Below, piece after piece: positions 18,981 to 27,882 of a DNA stretch of 64,000 nucleotides (position 1 is its first letter; every line of letters begins with the position of its first letter). Position numbers and translations under genes: made by a program. The notes beneath the pieces were generated by a model, which was not told where the DNA came from, did not search any database, and saw only the letters and a program-made list of their open reading frames with translations. This DNA comes from CAVQZA01 sp963718355 (lineage in GTDB: Bacteria > Actinomycetota > Thermoleophilia > Gaiellales > Gaiellaceae). Location: the NCBI GenBank assembly GCA_963718355.1, contig CAVQZA010000006.1, positions 3,013-67,012 on the forward strand. Reading direction: 5' to 3'.

Positions 18981-19892
18981 ATGCGGGCAGTCGTCACCGG
19001 CGGTGCGGGATTCATCGGCTCGCACGTCGCCGCAGCGCTCGTGGCGCGCGGCGACGAGGTGCACGTCCTCGACAACCTCGCCACCGGCCTGCGCGAGTAC
19101 GTGCCAACCGGAGCGGAGCTTCACGTCGCCGACATCCGCAGCGATGCCGACGTCGCCTCGGTCTTCGACGAGGCGCGACCCGATCTGTGCTTCCACCTCG
19201 CCGCACAGGCCGACGTCGGCACCTCGGTCGCCGAGCCGCTCTACGACGCCGAGGTGAACGTGCTCGGGACGCTGCGCCTGATCGAGGTGGCGCGCCGGCA
19301 CGGGACACAGCTCGTCTTCAGCTCGACCGGCGGCGCGATCTACGGCGAGTGCACCGGGCCGGCCGCCGAGAGCGCGCCGCGCAGGCCGGTGTCGCCGTAC
19401 GGCACCGCGAAGCTCGCCGCCGAGGAGTACCTCGCGACGTGGAACCGGCTCCACGGCTCGACGCACGTCGCGCTTCGCTTCGGCAACGTCTTCGGGCCGC
19501 GCCAGGCCGCGAGCCTCGAGGGCGGCGTCGTCGCGATCTTCCTCGACAGGATGGCGGAGGGCGAGACGAGCACGATCTTCGGCGACGGCTCGCAGACTCG
19601 CGACTTCGTCTACGTCGGCGACATCGTGCGTGCGGCACTGGCTGCCGAGGGTCACGAGGGCGGCGTCTTCAACATCGGCACCGGAGCCGAGACGTCGGTC
19701 TCGACGCTCTACGACGCGTGCGCGCGCGTCGCCGGGTTCGACGGTCCCGCCGAGTACGCGCCCGCCCGCGCCGGCGACCTGCTGCGAAGCGTCCTCGACC
19801 CCTCGCTCGCCGCGACGGAGCTCGACTGGCGGGCCGAGACAAGCCTCGAGGAGGGGCTCGCCGAGACCTGGAGCTGGATCCGGAGCAAGTAG
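18981..19892 (+). CDS. NAD-dependent sugar-nucleotide epimerase/dehydratase
   Basis: A 303-residue extended short-chain dehydrogenase. Rossmann motif GGAGFIGSH (7-15), FHLAAQADV, FSSTGGAIYGE and the catalytic SPYGTAK (Tyr-x-x-x-Lys) are all present, as is RFGNVFGPRQ. The pattern is of the UDP-glucose 4-epimerase / UDP-glucuronate epimerase group; the exact sugar cannot be read. It probably feeds cell-surface glycan synthesis, consistent with the O-antigen-ligase-like gene two positions downstream. The start is fixed by the Rossmann motif and by the TAGGAT -10 eight bases upstream. Confidence 0.88.
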   Translation: MRAVVTGGAGFIGSHVAAALVARGDEVHVLDNLATGLREYVPTGAELHVADIRSDADVASVFDEARPDLCFHLAAQADVGTSVAEPLYDAEVNVLGTLRLIEVARRHGTQLVFSSTGGAIYGECTGPAAESAPRRPVSPYGTAKLAAEEYLATWNRLHGSTHVALRFGNVFGPRQAASLEGGVVAIFLDRMAEGETSTIFGDGSQTRDFVYVGDIVRAALAAEGHEGGVFNIGTGAETSVSTLYDACARVAGFDGPAEYAPARAGDLLRSVLDPSLAATELDWRAETSLEEGLAETWSWIRSK

Positions 19893-19934
19893 GCGGGAAG
19901 GAGCCGCGGTGCGGAGCGAGAAATCCCTCGCACG

Positions 19935-20447
19935 ATGGAGCACTCCCTCCCCTCCCCCGTCTCCGTCGGGCCCTGGCGGACCGCGACGATCGTCGTCGTC
20001 GTACTCGCCCTCCTCGAGCTGGCTGCGCTCGTCGCCGCCGGGGCCGCCCTCTTCGGTCCATCCGTCGCACACACGGTCCAGAAAGCGGCCGCGCGCCAGG
20101 TGTTCGCACCGATCGCGGCGGTGCCGCTGAAGCACCAGCCGAAGCCCGGCCCGCCGACGATCTCACGCAGTCAAACCTCGATCCTCGTCCTCAACGGCAA
20201 TGGAGTCGCCGGCGCCGCCGCGACCGCGAGCGCCAGGGTGCGCGGGCTCGGCTACACCGTGCGCGGCGCAGCGAACGCGCCGCACACCGGCTACGTCCGC
20301 TCGATCGTGATGTTCCGGCCCGGCTTCCGCCCCGAGGCTCTGCGCCTCGCGCGCGACCTACACGTCCGGATCGTCTCGCCGCTCGACGGCATTCGCACGG
20401 CGCAGCTGCGCGGCGCGAAGCTCGCGTACGTCCTCGGCGATCGCTAA
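19935..20447 (+). CDS. Membrane-anchored LytR C-terminal domain protein
   Basis: A 170-residue protein with a short cytoplasmic N-terminus, one transmembrane helix (about 17-42, ATIVVVVLALLELAALVAAG) and an extracytoplasmic domain whose ILVLNGNGVAGAAATAS matches the LytR_C (VNG...GLA) fold often attached to LytR-CpsA-Psr glycopolymer transferases. The catalytic LCP domain itself is absent, so this is probably an accessory wall protein. Its TAA stop interlocks with the stop of the convergent ligase-like gene (CTAA, 20444-20447). Confidence 0.75.
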   Translation: MEHSLPSPVSVGPWRTATIVVVVLALLELAALVAAGAALFGPSVAHTVQKAAARQVFAPIAAVPLKHQPKPGPPTISRSQTSILVLNGNGVAGAAATASARVRGLGYTVRGAANAPHTGYVRSIVMFRPGFRPEALRLARDLHVRIVSPLDGIRTAQLRGAKLAYVLGDR

Positions 20448-22396
20448 GGCTTCAGCGGCGTCCCCATCGCGTTCTGCTTCGCCGCCTCGCGGTTGACGAT
20501 CGCGCGCGCCTTGTCGAGATAGCCGCCCTTCTGGCCGGCCGGCCCGAACCGGTCGAGGGTGTAGGCGTCGTTCAGAGCCCGGTATGCGGCGAGGTAGTTG
20601 CCGTTGCGGAACTCGAACACGCCGAGCTCGTACAGCACGTCGGGATTCTTCGGCTGGCGGGCCCGGGCACGCAGGAGCAGGATCTCGGCAGCGTGTTTGT
20701 TCCCGCGCGCGGTCGCGACGGCCGCCTGGTAGAGCAGCGGCTCGACCGCGAGCGGGTTGAGTCGGTTCGCCGAGCGGAACGCGGAGTCGGCGGCGACCAG
20801 GTCGCCCCGGTCGAGCGCGGCGAGGCCCGAGTCGAGCCTGCGATTCGCGAGCCACGGCGTCGCTAGGGAGTAGATCGCCGCAGCCGCGAGCAGCAACGCG
20901 CCGATCGCCCAGAGCGTCCGACGCCGCTCCGGCACGACGGGTCGCCCCGCAGCGGCGAGCGCGCCGACGGCGAGGAAGACCGGAGCCGTGACCGCGATGT
21001 AGTCCCAGTGCAGGTCGACGAGCGCATGCGCGAGCCAGGCTGCGATGCCGGCGGCGAGCGCGGCGACGGCGGCGCGGTCGCTGCCCTCGAAACGCCGCAG
21101 CGCCGAGCGGAGGACGAGGCCGCCCGAGACCACCGCTCCGAGCAGCAGGAGGAAGCCGACGATCCCGGTCTCGCCGAGCGCCTGGAGCGCGATCGAGTGC
21201 GGCTCGATCGTCGGCTCCGAGTAGTGCGCCGCACGCACGAGCCTATGCTCCAACTCGAACGTCCCTGCTCCCGAGCCGCCGAGCGAGTGCTGCGTGAACG
21301 AGTCCCACGACTCCTGCCACCAGCGCCAGCGGTTGCTCGAGTTGGCGCTCCCGAGCCGCCCCGACGACTGGGTGATCTGCTCGGTCGTCGCGAAGCCGTG
21401 CCAGAGCTTGCGCACGGCCGGAGCCGGGCCGCCCTCGCGCACGACTCCCGCGACCGCGACGAGCAGGACGACCATGATCGCGCCCGATGCGGCGAAGCGG
21501 ACGACGCGGCGGCGCCCGGTTGCAGCCGGGACGCGGAGCCGCGAGAGCCACACGCCGAGTACAGCGGTCACTCCCGCGCCCGCGAGGAACGCCACCGCGA
21601 ACACGACGCCCGCGTGGACGCGCTGCGAGTGCGTCGTCCCGTCGTCGACGAGGCCCGGCTGGGTGAAGACGATCCCCGCGACGAGCGCCGCCGGCGGCAG
21701 CGAGGCGGCCAGCGTCAGCAGCGAGCCGTATGCGTCACGCGCGAGGACGAGGTAGAGAAGGACGGCGAGCACCCCGATCGCGAGCCCGCTGCGCGAGAGC
21801 GTCAGCACCGCGGCCACCGAGGCGCCATAGACGACGAGCGCGCCGGCCCAGCGCCGGCGGGCTCCGAGCCAGAGCCCGAGCGGTAGCAGCGCGTCGCAGA
21901 GCTGCGCGAGCGCGTTCCAGTAGCCGACCGGCGAGCGCAGACGCGCGATCCGGCCGTAGTCCGGGTAGAGCGACGGGATCGCCTTGCCGAGCAGCGCCCA
22001 GCCGATCGCCAGGGCGAAGCCCGCGAGGAAGAGAAGCGCGAGCTTGCGCGGCGCGTGCGTCAGCGCAGCGCCGAGGAAGAGACCGAACACGGCGAACGCG
22101 AGGTAGGCGAGCCCGCGGTTCGTGTAGTCCCACGAGCGGTCGGGCTGCACCGACCAGAGGATCGTGACGCCGCTCCACAGCACGAAGCCGCCGGCCAGCG
22201 CGAGAAACGCGGCGCCGGAGCGACCGGGCGCAGGCCGGGGCAGGGACCCGAGGAACGAGGCCGCGGCGGCGAGCCCGGCCGCGAGCGCAGCGCCGCCGCC
22301 GATCCAGAGCAGCCGCGAGTCGCCGGAGGCTCCACCGGCGAAGAGCGCGGCGAGGAGCAGGGCGCCGGCCGCGGCGAGAAGAGCGGCGGCACGCAT
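20444..22396 (-). CDS. O-antigen ligase/polymerase-like membrane protein with TPR tail
   Basis: About 650 residues with a dozen or more hydrophobic helices. The Wzy_C/O-antigen ligase region includes LTLSRSGLAIG and, in the large loop, HSIALQALGETGIVGF. After the last helix the C-terminal 130 residues are helical repeats (AALDRGDLVAADSAFRSANRLNPLAVEPLL) like TPR units. It likely joins or polymerises surface glycans on the outer face of the membrane. ATG 22396 is preferred over GTG 22414 because TACCTT (minus strand, 22405-22410) lies 8 bases before it and would overlap the GTG start region. Confidence 0.82.
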   Translation of the reverse strand: MRAAALLAAAGALLLAALFAGGASGDSRLLWIGGGAALAAGLAAAASFLGSLPRPAPGRSGAAFLALAGGFVLWSGVTILWSVQPDRSWDYTNRGLAYLAFAVFGLFLGAALTHAPRKLALLFLAGFALAIGWALLGKAIPSLYPDYGRIARLRSPVGYWNALAQLCDALLPLGLWLGARRRWAGALVVYGASVAAVLTLSRSGLAIGVLAVLLYLVLARDAYGSLLTLAASLPPAALVAGIVFTQPGLVDDGTTHSQRVHAGVVFAVAFLAGAGVTAVLGVWLSRLRVPAATGRRRVVRFAASGAIMVVLLVAVAGVVREGGPAPAVRKLWHGFATTEQITQSSGRLGSANSSNRWRWWQESWDSFTQHSLGGSGAGTFELEHRLVRAAHYSEPTIEPHSIALQALGETGIVGFLLLLGAVVSGGLVLRSALRRFEGSDRAAVAALAAGIAAWLAHALVDLHWDYIAVTAPVFLAVGALAAAGRPVVPERRRTLWAIGALLLAAAAIYSLATPWLANRRLDSGLAALDRGDLVAADSAFRSANRLNPLAVEPLLYQAAVATARGNKHAAEILLLRARARQPKNPDVLYELGVFEFRNGNYLAAYRALNDAYTLDRFGPAGQKGGYLDKARAIVNREAAKQNAMGTPLKP

Positions 22397-22404
22397 CGGC
22401 GCGC

Positions 22405-22410
22405 AAGGTA
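22405..22410 (-). promoter_or_regulatory. -10-like TACCTT of the ligase-like gene
   Basis: Read on the minus strand, TACCTT precedes ATG 22396 by 8 bases with no ribosome site between, the spacing seen at other leaderless-type starts in this window. Confidence 0.35.
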
Positions 22411-22535
22411 CCACCGACCTCGGCGCGCAGGCTCTTCCCTTTACGAGAACTTCACACCCCGATCAAAGCGCCCTCATCCCGCGCCGCGAGACTGCGGCCG
22501 AGGACCGGCGCGGACGCGCCTCTCCTTTCCATACC

Positions 22536-23063
22536 ATGACCCCGTTGAGAATCGCCCTGACCACAGCCGCCGCAGCGTTCGCGGTCCTCATACTCGGCGT
22601 CGCCCCCGCCTCGGCCGCCAAGCCTTGCTGGTACAAGGTTCAGAACGATTGGTACCGCCATGGGCAGGTCACCGGCACCTACCCGGTGCACTGCTACGTG
22701 GAGGCAATCGCGAAGCTGCCGACCGACTCGAAGCAGTACTCGAGCGCGCCCGAGGACATCCGCCGCGCGATGCTGCTCGCCATCCATGCGCAGCGAGGCG
22801 GCGGCCCGACCGGCCCGTCGTCGGGAGCGAGCGGCAGCCCGTCCGGCAGCGGCTCGTCGAGCAGCAGCCAGGGCTTCATCGGCAGCGTCTTCGACACCTT
22901 CGCACCGAAGAACGCCAACGGCGTCCCCGTGCCTCTGCTCGTGCTCGGAGGCGTCTCGCTGCTGCTGCTCCTGCTCGGCGGGGCCAGCGTCGTCGCCCGC
23001 CGCGTGCAGGCCCGCAAGGTCGCGATCGCGCCCCACGACCCGCCCGTAGAGCCAAGCGCGTAG
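22536..23063 (+). CDS. Secreted membrane-anchored protein of unknown function
   Basis: A 175-residue protein with a signal peptide (MTPLRIALTTAAAAFAVLILG, cut after ASA near residue 27). A conserved-looking core starts KPCWYKVQNDWYRHGQ and contains YPVHCYVEAI, giving two cysteines that could pair. A Gly/Ser linker (about 89-110) leads to one C-terminal transmembrane helix (PLLVLGGVSLLLLLLGG) and a short basic tail. This is a type I topology with an extracytoplasmic domain. No known family is recognised and there is no sortase motif. Confidence 0.65.
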   Translation: MTPLRIALTTAAAAFAVLILGVAPASAAKPCWYKVQNDWYRHGQVTGTYPVHCYVEAIAKLPTDSKQYSSAPEDIRRAMLLAIHAQRGGGPTGPSSGASGSPSGSGSSSSSQGFIGSVFDTFAPKNANGVPVPLLVLGGVSLLLLLLGGASVVARRVQARKVAIAPHDPPVEPSA

Positions 23064-23107
23064 ATCCGTCCGACGCGCCCTCTAACTTTCGCCGTCCGCC
23101 TCTCCGA

Positions 23108-23144
23108 CGTGCCAGGACGGCACGCACAGGCAGGTACGTAGAAT
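23108..23144 (+). promoter_or_regulatory. Putative nrdJ promoter region with small inverted repeat
   Basis: CGTGCC (23108-23113) pairs with GGCACG (23119-23124) across 5 bases, and a -10-like TAGAAT lies at 23139-23144, about 25 bases before the nrdJ ATG. The repeat covers the expected -35 zone and could be an operator. The sequence is too short and lacks the conserved core for a cobalamin riboswitch. Confidence 0.3.
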
Positions 23145-23168
23145 TAACCCATACCCGGGAGGTAGGAC

Positions 23169-25931
23169 ATGGCGTCCGCGAAAGAGATTCAGGCACCCGA
23201 TCCAGGGGTCGAAGAGCTCGTCAACAACGTGATCGAGCAGGAGGCCTCAGTCGGCCTGCGCCGCTACTTCACGATTCCCGGGCGCGACCCGTTCGACGAG
23301 GTCGAGTGGGAGATCCGCGACGCCTACATCCCCGGTAAGGACGGCCCCGTCTTCGAGCAGAAGAACGTCGAGTTTCCGAAGTTCTGGAGCCAGACGGCGA
23401 CGAACATCGTGGCGCAGAAGTATTTCCGCGGCCGGATGAGCTCGCCCGAGCGCGAGACGAGCGTCAAGCAGATGATCGGCCGCGTCGTCGACACGATCGG
23501 CGGCTGGGGCCGCAAGGGCGGCTACTTCGCCACCGAGGACGAGGCCGAGACGTTCGAGGCCGAGCTGAAGGCGATCCTCGTCAACCAGCTCGCCTCCTTC
23601 AACTCGCCGGTCTGGTTCAACGTCGGCTTCGAGGAGCAGCCGCAGTGCAGCGCGTGCTTCATCCTCTCGATCGACGACTCGATGGACTCGATCCTCGACT
23701 GGATCCGCCGCGAGGGCGTCATCTTCCGCGGCGGCTCCGGCTCCGGGATCAACCTCTCGAAGCTGCGCTCGTCGAAGGAGCAGCTCTCTAAGGGCGGCTA
23801 CGCCTCGGGTCCGGTCTCGTTCATGCGCGGCGCGGACGCCAGCGCAGGGACGATCAAGTCGGGCGGCAAGACGCGGCGCGCGGCCAAGATGGTGATCCTC
23901 GACGTCGACCATCCGGACATCGAAGAGTTCATCTGGTGCAAGTCGAAGGAGGAGGAGAAGGCGCGCGTGCTCGAGGCGGCGGGCTACGACATGTCGCTCG
24001 ACTCGCCCGACTGGGCCTCGATCCAGTACCAGAACGCAAACAACTCGGTGCGCGTCACCGACGCGTTCATGGAGGCCGTGGTCGAGGGCAAGGAGTGGAA
24101 CCTCACCGCGCGCACCGACGGCACCGTCGTCGAGACGATGGACGCGCGCCAGCTGATGCACGACATCGCCGAGGCCTCGTGGCGCTGCGCCGATCCCGGG
24201 GTGCAGTACGACACGACGATCAACGCGTGGCACACCGTCCCGAACACGGGCCGCATCAACGCGTCGAACCCGTGCTCGGAGTACATGAGCATCGACGACT
24301 CGGCGTGCAACCTCGCCTCGCTGAACCTGATGAAGTTCCGGCGCGAGGACGGCGAGCTGGACGTCGAGGCGCTCGAGCATGCGGTCGACGTCGTGTTCAC
24401 CGCACAGGAGATCGCCGTCGGCTACTCGTCGTATCCGACCGAGGAGATCGGGCGCAACGCGAAGGCGTACCGCCAGCTCGGTCTCGGTTACGCGAACCTC
24501 GGCGCGCTGCTGATGGCGCGTGGGCTCCCGTACGACTCGGACGAGGGCCGGGCGTACGCCGCGGCGATCACCGCGCTGATGACCGGCCGTGCGTACCGCA
24601 AGTCGGCCGAGGTCGCCCGCCGCATGGGCCCGTTCGCCGGGTACCAGAAGAACGCGGCGGCGATGATCGGCGTGATCGCGAAGCACCGCGCCGCGGTCGG
24701 CAACATCGAGAACGCCGGCACGGTGCCCGACGACCTGCTCGGCGCATGCCGCAAGTCGTGGGACGAGGCGCTCGATCTCGGCGAGGTCGCCGGCTACCGC
24801 AACGCGCAGGCCACCGTGCTCGCGCCGACCGGGACGATCAGCTTCATGATGGACTGCGACACGACCGGCGTTGAGCCCGACTTCTCGCTCGTGAAGTCGA
24901 AGAAGCTCGTCGGCGGCGGCGAGATCACGATCGTGAACAAGACGGTGCCGCTCGGGCTCGAGAAGCTCGGCTACGCGCCGTCGGAGATCGACGAGGTCGT
25001 CGCATACGTCGACGAGCGCAACTCGATGGTCGGCGCGCCGTACGTGAAGACCGAGCACTACCCGGTCTTCGACTGCGCGATCGGCGAGCGGGCGATCCAC
25101 TACCGCGGTCACGTGAAGATGATGGGCGCCGTCCAGCCGTTCATCTCGGGCGCGATCTCGAAGACGGTGAACCTGCCCGAGACGGTGACCGTCGACGAGG
25201 TCGGCGGGCTCCTGATCGAGGCGTGGCAGCTCGGCGTGAAGGCGATCGCGATCTATCGCGACAACTGCAAGGTCGCCCAGCCGCTCTCGGGCTCGAAGGA
25301 CAAGTCGGTGGCGCTGCTGCCGATGGGCGCGACCGGCGTGATGGGCCATCCACAGCGGCGGCGTCTGCCCGACGACCGCACCGAGGTCGGCCGCAAGTTC
25401 AAGGTCGGCGAGTACGAGGGTTACATCCACGTCGGCCTGTTCGAGGACGGCACTCCCGGCGACATCTTCGTGGACATCGCCAAGGAGGGCACGACCCTCG
25501 CGGGCCTGATGAACTCGTTCATGATCTCGGTCTCGCTCGGCCTCCAGTACGGCGTGCCGCTCGAGGTGTACGTCTCGAAGTTCAGTCACATGCGCTTCGA
25601 GCCGAGCGGAATGACGAACGACCCGGACATCCGCGTCGCGAAGTCGCTCGTGGACTACATCTTCCGCTGGATGGGCAAGAAGTTCCTGACCACCGACCAG
25701 CAGGAGGTAGCCGGCATCCTCACCCCCGAGGTGAAGGAGCGCCTGGCGCAGGCCTACAACGCACTGGAAGGCCGCGAGTCGGTGCCAGTCGAGGCCCCGC
25801 CGGCCGGCCAGACGGCGCTGTTCAACAGCTGGGAGGACGCCGTCGAGTGCTCGAAGTGCGGCGGCCGCATGGTGAGAACAGGCAGCTGCTACACCTGCCG
25901 AGACTGCGGCACGAACACCGGCTGCTCGTAG
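23169..25931 (+). CDS. nrdJ: Vitamin B12-dependent (class II) ribonucleotide reductase
   Basis: A 920-residue adenosylcobalamin-dependent reductase that makes dNTPs without oxygen or a metal-radical subunit. It starts at ATG 23169 behind GGGAGG. The thiyl-radical site is NPCSEYM with Cys369 and catalytic Asn367/Glu371; the redox cysteine is in QCSACFIL, near residue 160. ATVLAPTGTISFMMDCDTTG is the conserved C-terminal barrel motif. The last 27 residues form a CxxC...CxxC zinc/redox tail ending CGTNTGCS, as in full-length NrdJ. No NrdAB or NrdR genes are adjacent. A strong stem-loop follows the stop codon. Confidence 0.97.
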   Translation: MASAKEIQAPDPGVEELVNNVIEQEASVGLRRYFTIPGRDPFDEVEWEIRDAYIPGKDGPVFEQKNVEFPKFWSQTATNIVAQKYFRGRMSSPERETSVKQMIGRVVDTIGGWGRKGGYFATEDEAETFEAELKAILVNQLASFNSPVWFNVGFEEQPQCSACFILSIDDSMDSILDWIRREGVIFRGGSGSGINLSKLRSSKEQLSKGGYASGPVSFMRGADASAGTIKSGGKTRRAAKMVILDVDHPDIEEFIWCKSKEEEKARVLEAAGYDMSLDSPDWASIQYQNANNSVRVTDAFMEAVVEGKEWNLTARTDGTVVETMDARQLMHDIAEASWRCADPGVQYDTTINAWHTVPNTGRINASNPCSEYMSIDDSACNLASLNLMKFRREDGELDVEALEHAVDVVFTAQEIAVGYSSYPTEEIGRNAKAYRQLGLGYANLGALLMARGLPYDSDEGRAYAAAITALMTGRAYRKSAEVARRMGPFAGYQKNAAAMIGVIAKHRAAVGNIENAGTVPDDLLGACRKSWDEALDLGEVAGYRNAQATVLAPTGTISFMMDCDTTGVEPDFSLVKSKKLVGGGEITIVNKTVPLGLEKLGYAPSEIDEVVAYVDERNSMVGAPYVKTEHYPVFDCAIGERAIHYRGHVKMMGAVQPFISGAISKTVNLPETVTVDEVGGLLIEAWQLGVKAIAIYRDNCKVAQPLSGSKDKSVALLPMGATGVMGHPQRRRLPDDRTEVGRKFKVGEYEGYIHVGLFEDGTPGDIFVDIAKEGTTLAGLMNSFMISVSLGLQYGVPLEVYVSKFSHMRFEPSGMTNDPDIRVAKSLVDYIFRWMGKKFLTTDQQEVAGILTPEVKERLAQAYNALEGRESVPVEAPPAGQTALFNSWEDAVECSKCGGRMVRTGSCYTCRDCGTNTGCS

Positions 25932-25943
25932 GGGAGTCGTTCT

Positions 25944-25987
25944 ACTCGGGTGGTGTCGCGGGAACGCTCTCGCGACACCACCCGAGT
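25944..25987. terminator. Perfect 17-bp stem-loop between nrdJ and the Fic gene
   Basis: ACTCGGGTGGTGTCGCG (25944-25960) is the exact reverse complement of 25971-25987, with a 10-base loop. It begins 13 bases after the nrdJ stop and ends just before the Fic -35 box, so it would isolate the two genes. A short AT-rich run follows on the plus strand. Confidence 0.8.
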
Positions 25988-25990
25988 ATC

Positions 25991-26020
25991 TTGACGATAA
26001 TACGTATATTCGTATAATCG
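25991..26020 (+). promoter_or_regulatory. Promoter and overlapping operator of the Fic gene
   Basis: TTGACG (25991-25996) and a perfect TATAAT (26013-26018) are 16 bases apart, and the ATG starts 7 bases after the -10, so the transcript is likely leaderless. CGATAATACG (25995-26004) and CGTATAATCG (26011-26020) form a 10-bp inverted repeat with one mismatch and a 6-base spacer, lying across both promoter boxes. This AT-rich patch contrasts with its surroundings and is placed to let a repressor, perhaps the Fic protein's own winged helix, block transcription. Confidence 0.7.
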
Positions 26021-26025
26021 TCTAG

Positions 26026-27099
26026 ATGTTGTATAGAACACCGACGCCCGACAAGGCACTCGCCGCGCAACTCGACCAGCTCGATCAGCTCCGCGCGGCT
26101 CTTCACCATGAGGTGACGACCCCGAGCCCGTGGCTCGGGACGCTCCGACGGCAGGCGAAGGTCGCCTCGGTCGAGAGCTCCGTCTCGATCGAGGGGTTCA
26201 CCGTGCCGGACGGGGAGGCGGCGGCGATCGTCAACCGCAGCGAGACCACCGATTCCGATGACGACCGCATGGCGGTCGCGGCCTATGCGCGCGCGATGGA
26301 CCACGTGGGAACGATGGCGATCGACCCGCAGTTCGCGTGGTGCGAGCGCGTGATTCTCGATCTCCATTTCGACGCGTGCTTCTTCCAGCGCGACAAGAGC
26401 CCGGGGCTCTGGCGGACGGGGCCGGTCAGTGTCACAGCCGCCGACGGAGGCTTGAGCTATCAGGGCCCGGGCGGCGCGGATGTCGTGCCTCTGATGGGCG
26501 AGGTCGTCGAGTGGCTGCGTCACGGCGACCAGGCGAGCCACGTCGTCGTGCGAGGTGCCATGGCTCACCTTCACACGGTCTCCGTCCATCCGTTCGAGGA
26601 CGGAAATGGACGGGTCTCCCGACTGGTTCAGTCACTCGTCCTTGCGCTCGAGGGCCTTCTCTCGCCCGAGTTCGCGTCGATCGAGGAGTACCTCGGCGAT
26701 CACACCACCGACTACTACTCGGTCTTGCGACGCGTGCAGGGAGGCAGCTACCAACCCGAGCGGGACGCGACGGAGTGGGTCGCGTTCTGCATCGAGGCTC
26801 ACCTGGCACAAGCTCAGGCACGCCTCGCCCAGATCGACGTGGCGGGCAAACGCTGGGCAAGCCTCGAAGCTCTCGTTGACGCGCGCGGCTGGCCCGACCG
26901 TCTGGTGATTGCACTCGAGCAGAGCCTCATCGGCGGGACTGATCGAGACCGCTACAGCAGCGAGGCGGACGTCTCGAGCGCAACCGCGAGCAACGACCTC
27001 CGCCGACTTCTCGATTCAGGATTCGTGACACAGGTCGGCCGTGGTCGGATGACCGCGTACGAGGCAAGCGATGAACTGCGTGCAGCCGTGCGAGTATGA
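26026..27099 (+). CDS. Fic family protein (AMP-transferase fold) with C-terminal winged helix
   Basis: A 357-residue class II Fic protein, a fold that transfers AMP or related groups from nucleotides to protein hydroxyls. The active loop is HPFEDGNGRVSR (His about 188) and the N-terminal inhibitory helix matches [S/T]xxxE[G/N] at Ser52-Glu56-Gly57, whose glutamate holds the enzyme off. The C-terminal 80 residues resemble a winged helix (SSATASNDLRRLLDSGFVTQVG), as in other Fic proteins of this type. It has its own promoter/operator, and a HAD phosphatase starts 7 bases downstream. The target is unknown. Toxin-antitoxin use is possible, but no partner antitoxin gene is needed in class II. Confidence 0.9.
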   Translation: MLYRTPTPDKALAAQLDQLDQLRAALHHEVTTPSPWLGTLRRQAKVASVESSVSIEGFTVPDGEAAAIVNRSETTDSDDDRMAVAAYARAMDHVGTMAIDPQFAWCERVILDLHFDACFFQRDKSPGLWRTGPVSVTAADGGLSYQGPGGADVVPLMGEVVEWLRHGDQASHVVVRGAMAHLHTVSVHPFEDGNGRVSRLVQSLVLALEGLLSPEFASIEEYLGDHTTDYYSVLRRVQGGSYQPERDATEWVAFCIEAHLAQAQARLAQIDVAGKRWASLEALVDARGWPDRLVIALEQSLIGGTDRDRYSSEADVSSATASNDLRRLLDSGFVTQVGRGRMTAYEASDELRAAVRV

Positions 27100-27105
27100 G
27101 CGGCG

Positions 27106-27882
27106 ATGACCCGCGAGATCCGTTCCTGGCTGATCGACATGGACGGCGTGCTGCTGCGCGAGGAGCACGCGATTCCCGGCGCGAGCGACTTCATCGCGCG
27201 GCTGCGGGAGCTCGAGATGCCGTTTCTCGTGCTCACGAACAACTCGATCTACACGCGGCGCGACCTCGCGGCTCGGCTCCGCCGCAGCGGGCTCGACGTG
27301 CCCGAAGACCGAATCTGGACGTCGGCCCTCGCGACGGCTCGCTTCCTCGAGAACCAGCGGCCCGGCGGCTCGGCGTTCGTGATCGGCGAGTCCGGGCTGA
27401 CGACGGCGCTGCACTCGGCCGGCTACACGCTTACCGAGCGCGACCCCGACTACGTCGTCCTCGGCGAGACGCGCACGTACAGCTTCGAGCGGATCTCGCA
27501 GGCGATCCGCCTGATCGCGGCGGGGTCGCGGTTCATCGCGACCAACCCCGATGCGACCGGCCCGACGCCCGACGGCCCGTTGCCTGCGACCGGCTCGGTC
27601 GCCGCCCTGATCAGCCGCGCCACCGGCGTCGAGCCGTACTTCATCGGCAAGCCGAATCCGCTGATGATGCGCTCGGCGCTCAACGCGATCGACGCGCACT
27701 CGGAGAGGACGGCGATGGTCGGCGACCGCATGGACACCGACGTCGTCGCGGGTCTCGAGGCGGGCATGCACACGGTGCTCGTGCTGACCGGGATCACGAG
27801 TCGCGACGAGGCCGAGCGGTTCCCGTACCGGCCGTCGCGGATCGTCGACTCGATCGCCGATCTCGTCGCCGAGCTCGGCTAG
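27106..27882 (+). CDS. HAD-IIA family (NagD-like) sugar phosphatase
   Basis: A 258-residue haloacid dehalogenase phosphatase. Motif I is DMDGVLL (nucleophile Asp11), motif II is LTNNS, the lysine of motif III is in IGKPNP and motif IV is MVGDRMDTDV. The cap insertion is C2 type, as in NagD / p-nitrophenyl phosphatase proteins that act on sugar or nucleoside monophosphates. It lies 7 bases after the Fic stop and is probably cotranscribed. Its stop interlocks with the convergent acetyltransferase stop (CTAG, 27879-27882). Confidence 0.85.
   Translation: MTREIRSWLIDMDGVLLREEHAIPGASDFIARLRELEMPFLVLTNNSIYTRRDLAARLRRSGLDVPEDRIWTSALATARFLENQRPGGSAFVIGESGLTTALHSAGYTLTERDPDYVVLGETRTYSFERISQAIRLIAAGSRFIATNPDATGPTPDGPLPATGSVAALISRATGVEPYFIGKPNPLMMRSALNAIDAHSERTAMVGDRMDTDVVAGLEAGMHTVLVLTGITSRDEAERFPYRPSRIVDSIADLVAELG

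Noticed and set aside
18958..18982. ATG 18982 as tmk start
   Set aside because: It lies upstream of the likely -10 and overlaps the epimerase ATG; GTG 18958 gives the normal FVTFEGLDGSGK start.
23064..23168. Cobalamin riboswitch ahead of nrdJ
   Set aside because: Only 105 bases and a single 6-bp hairpin; no B12-box sequence or multi-helix junction is visible.
23247..25589. 780-codon open frame antisense to nrdJ
   Set aside because: High-GC third-position bias leaves long antisense frames; the translation is an Arg/Asp/Leu/Val shadow with no domain, while nrdJ has all catalytic motifs.
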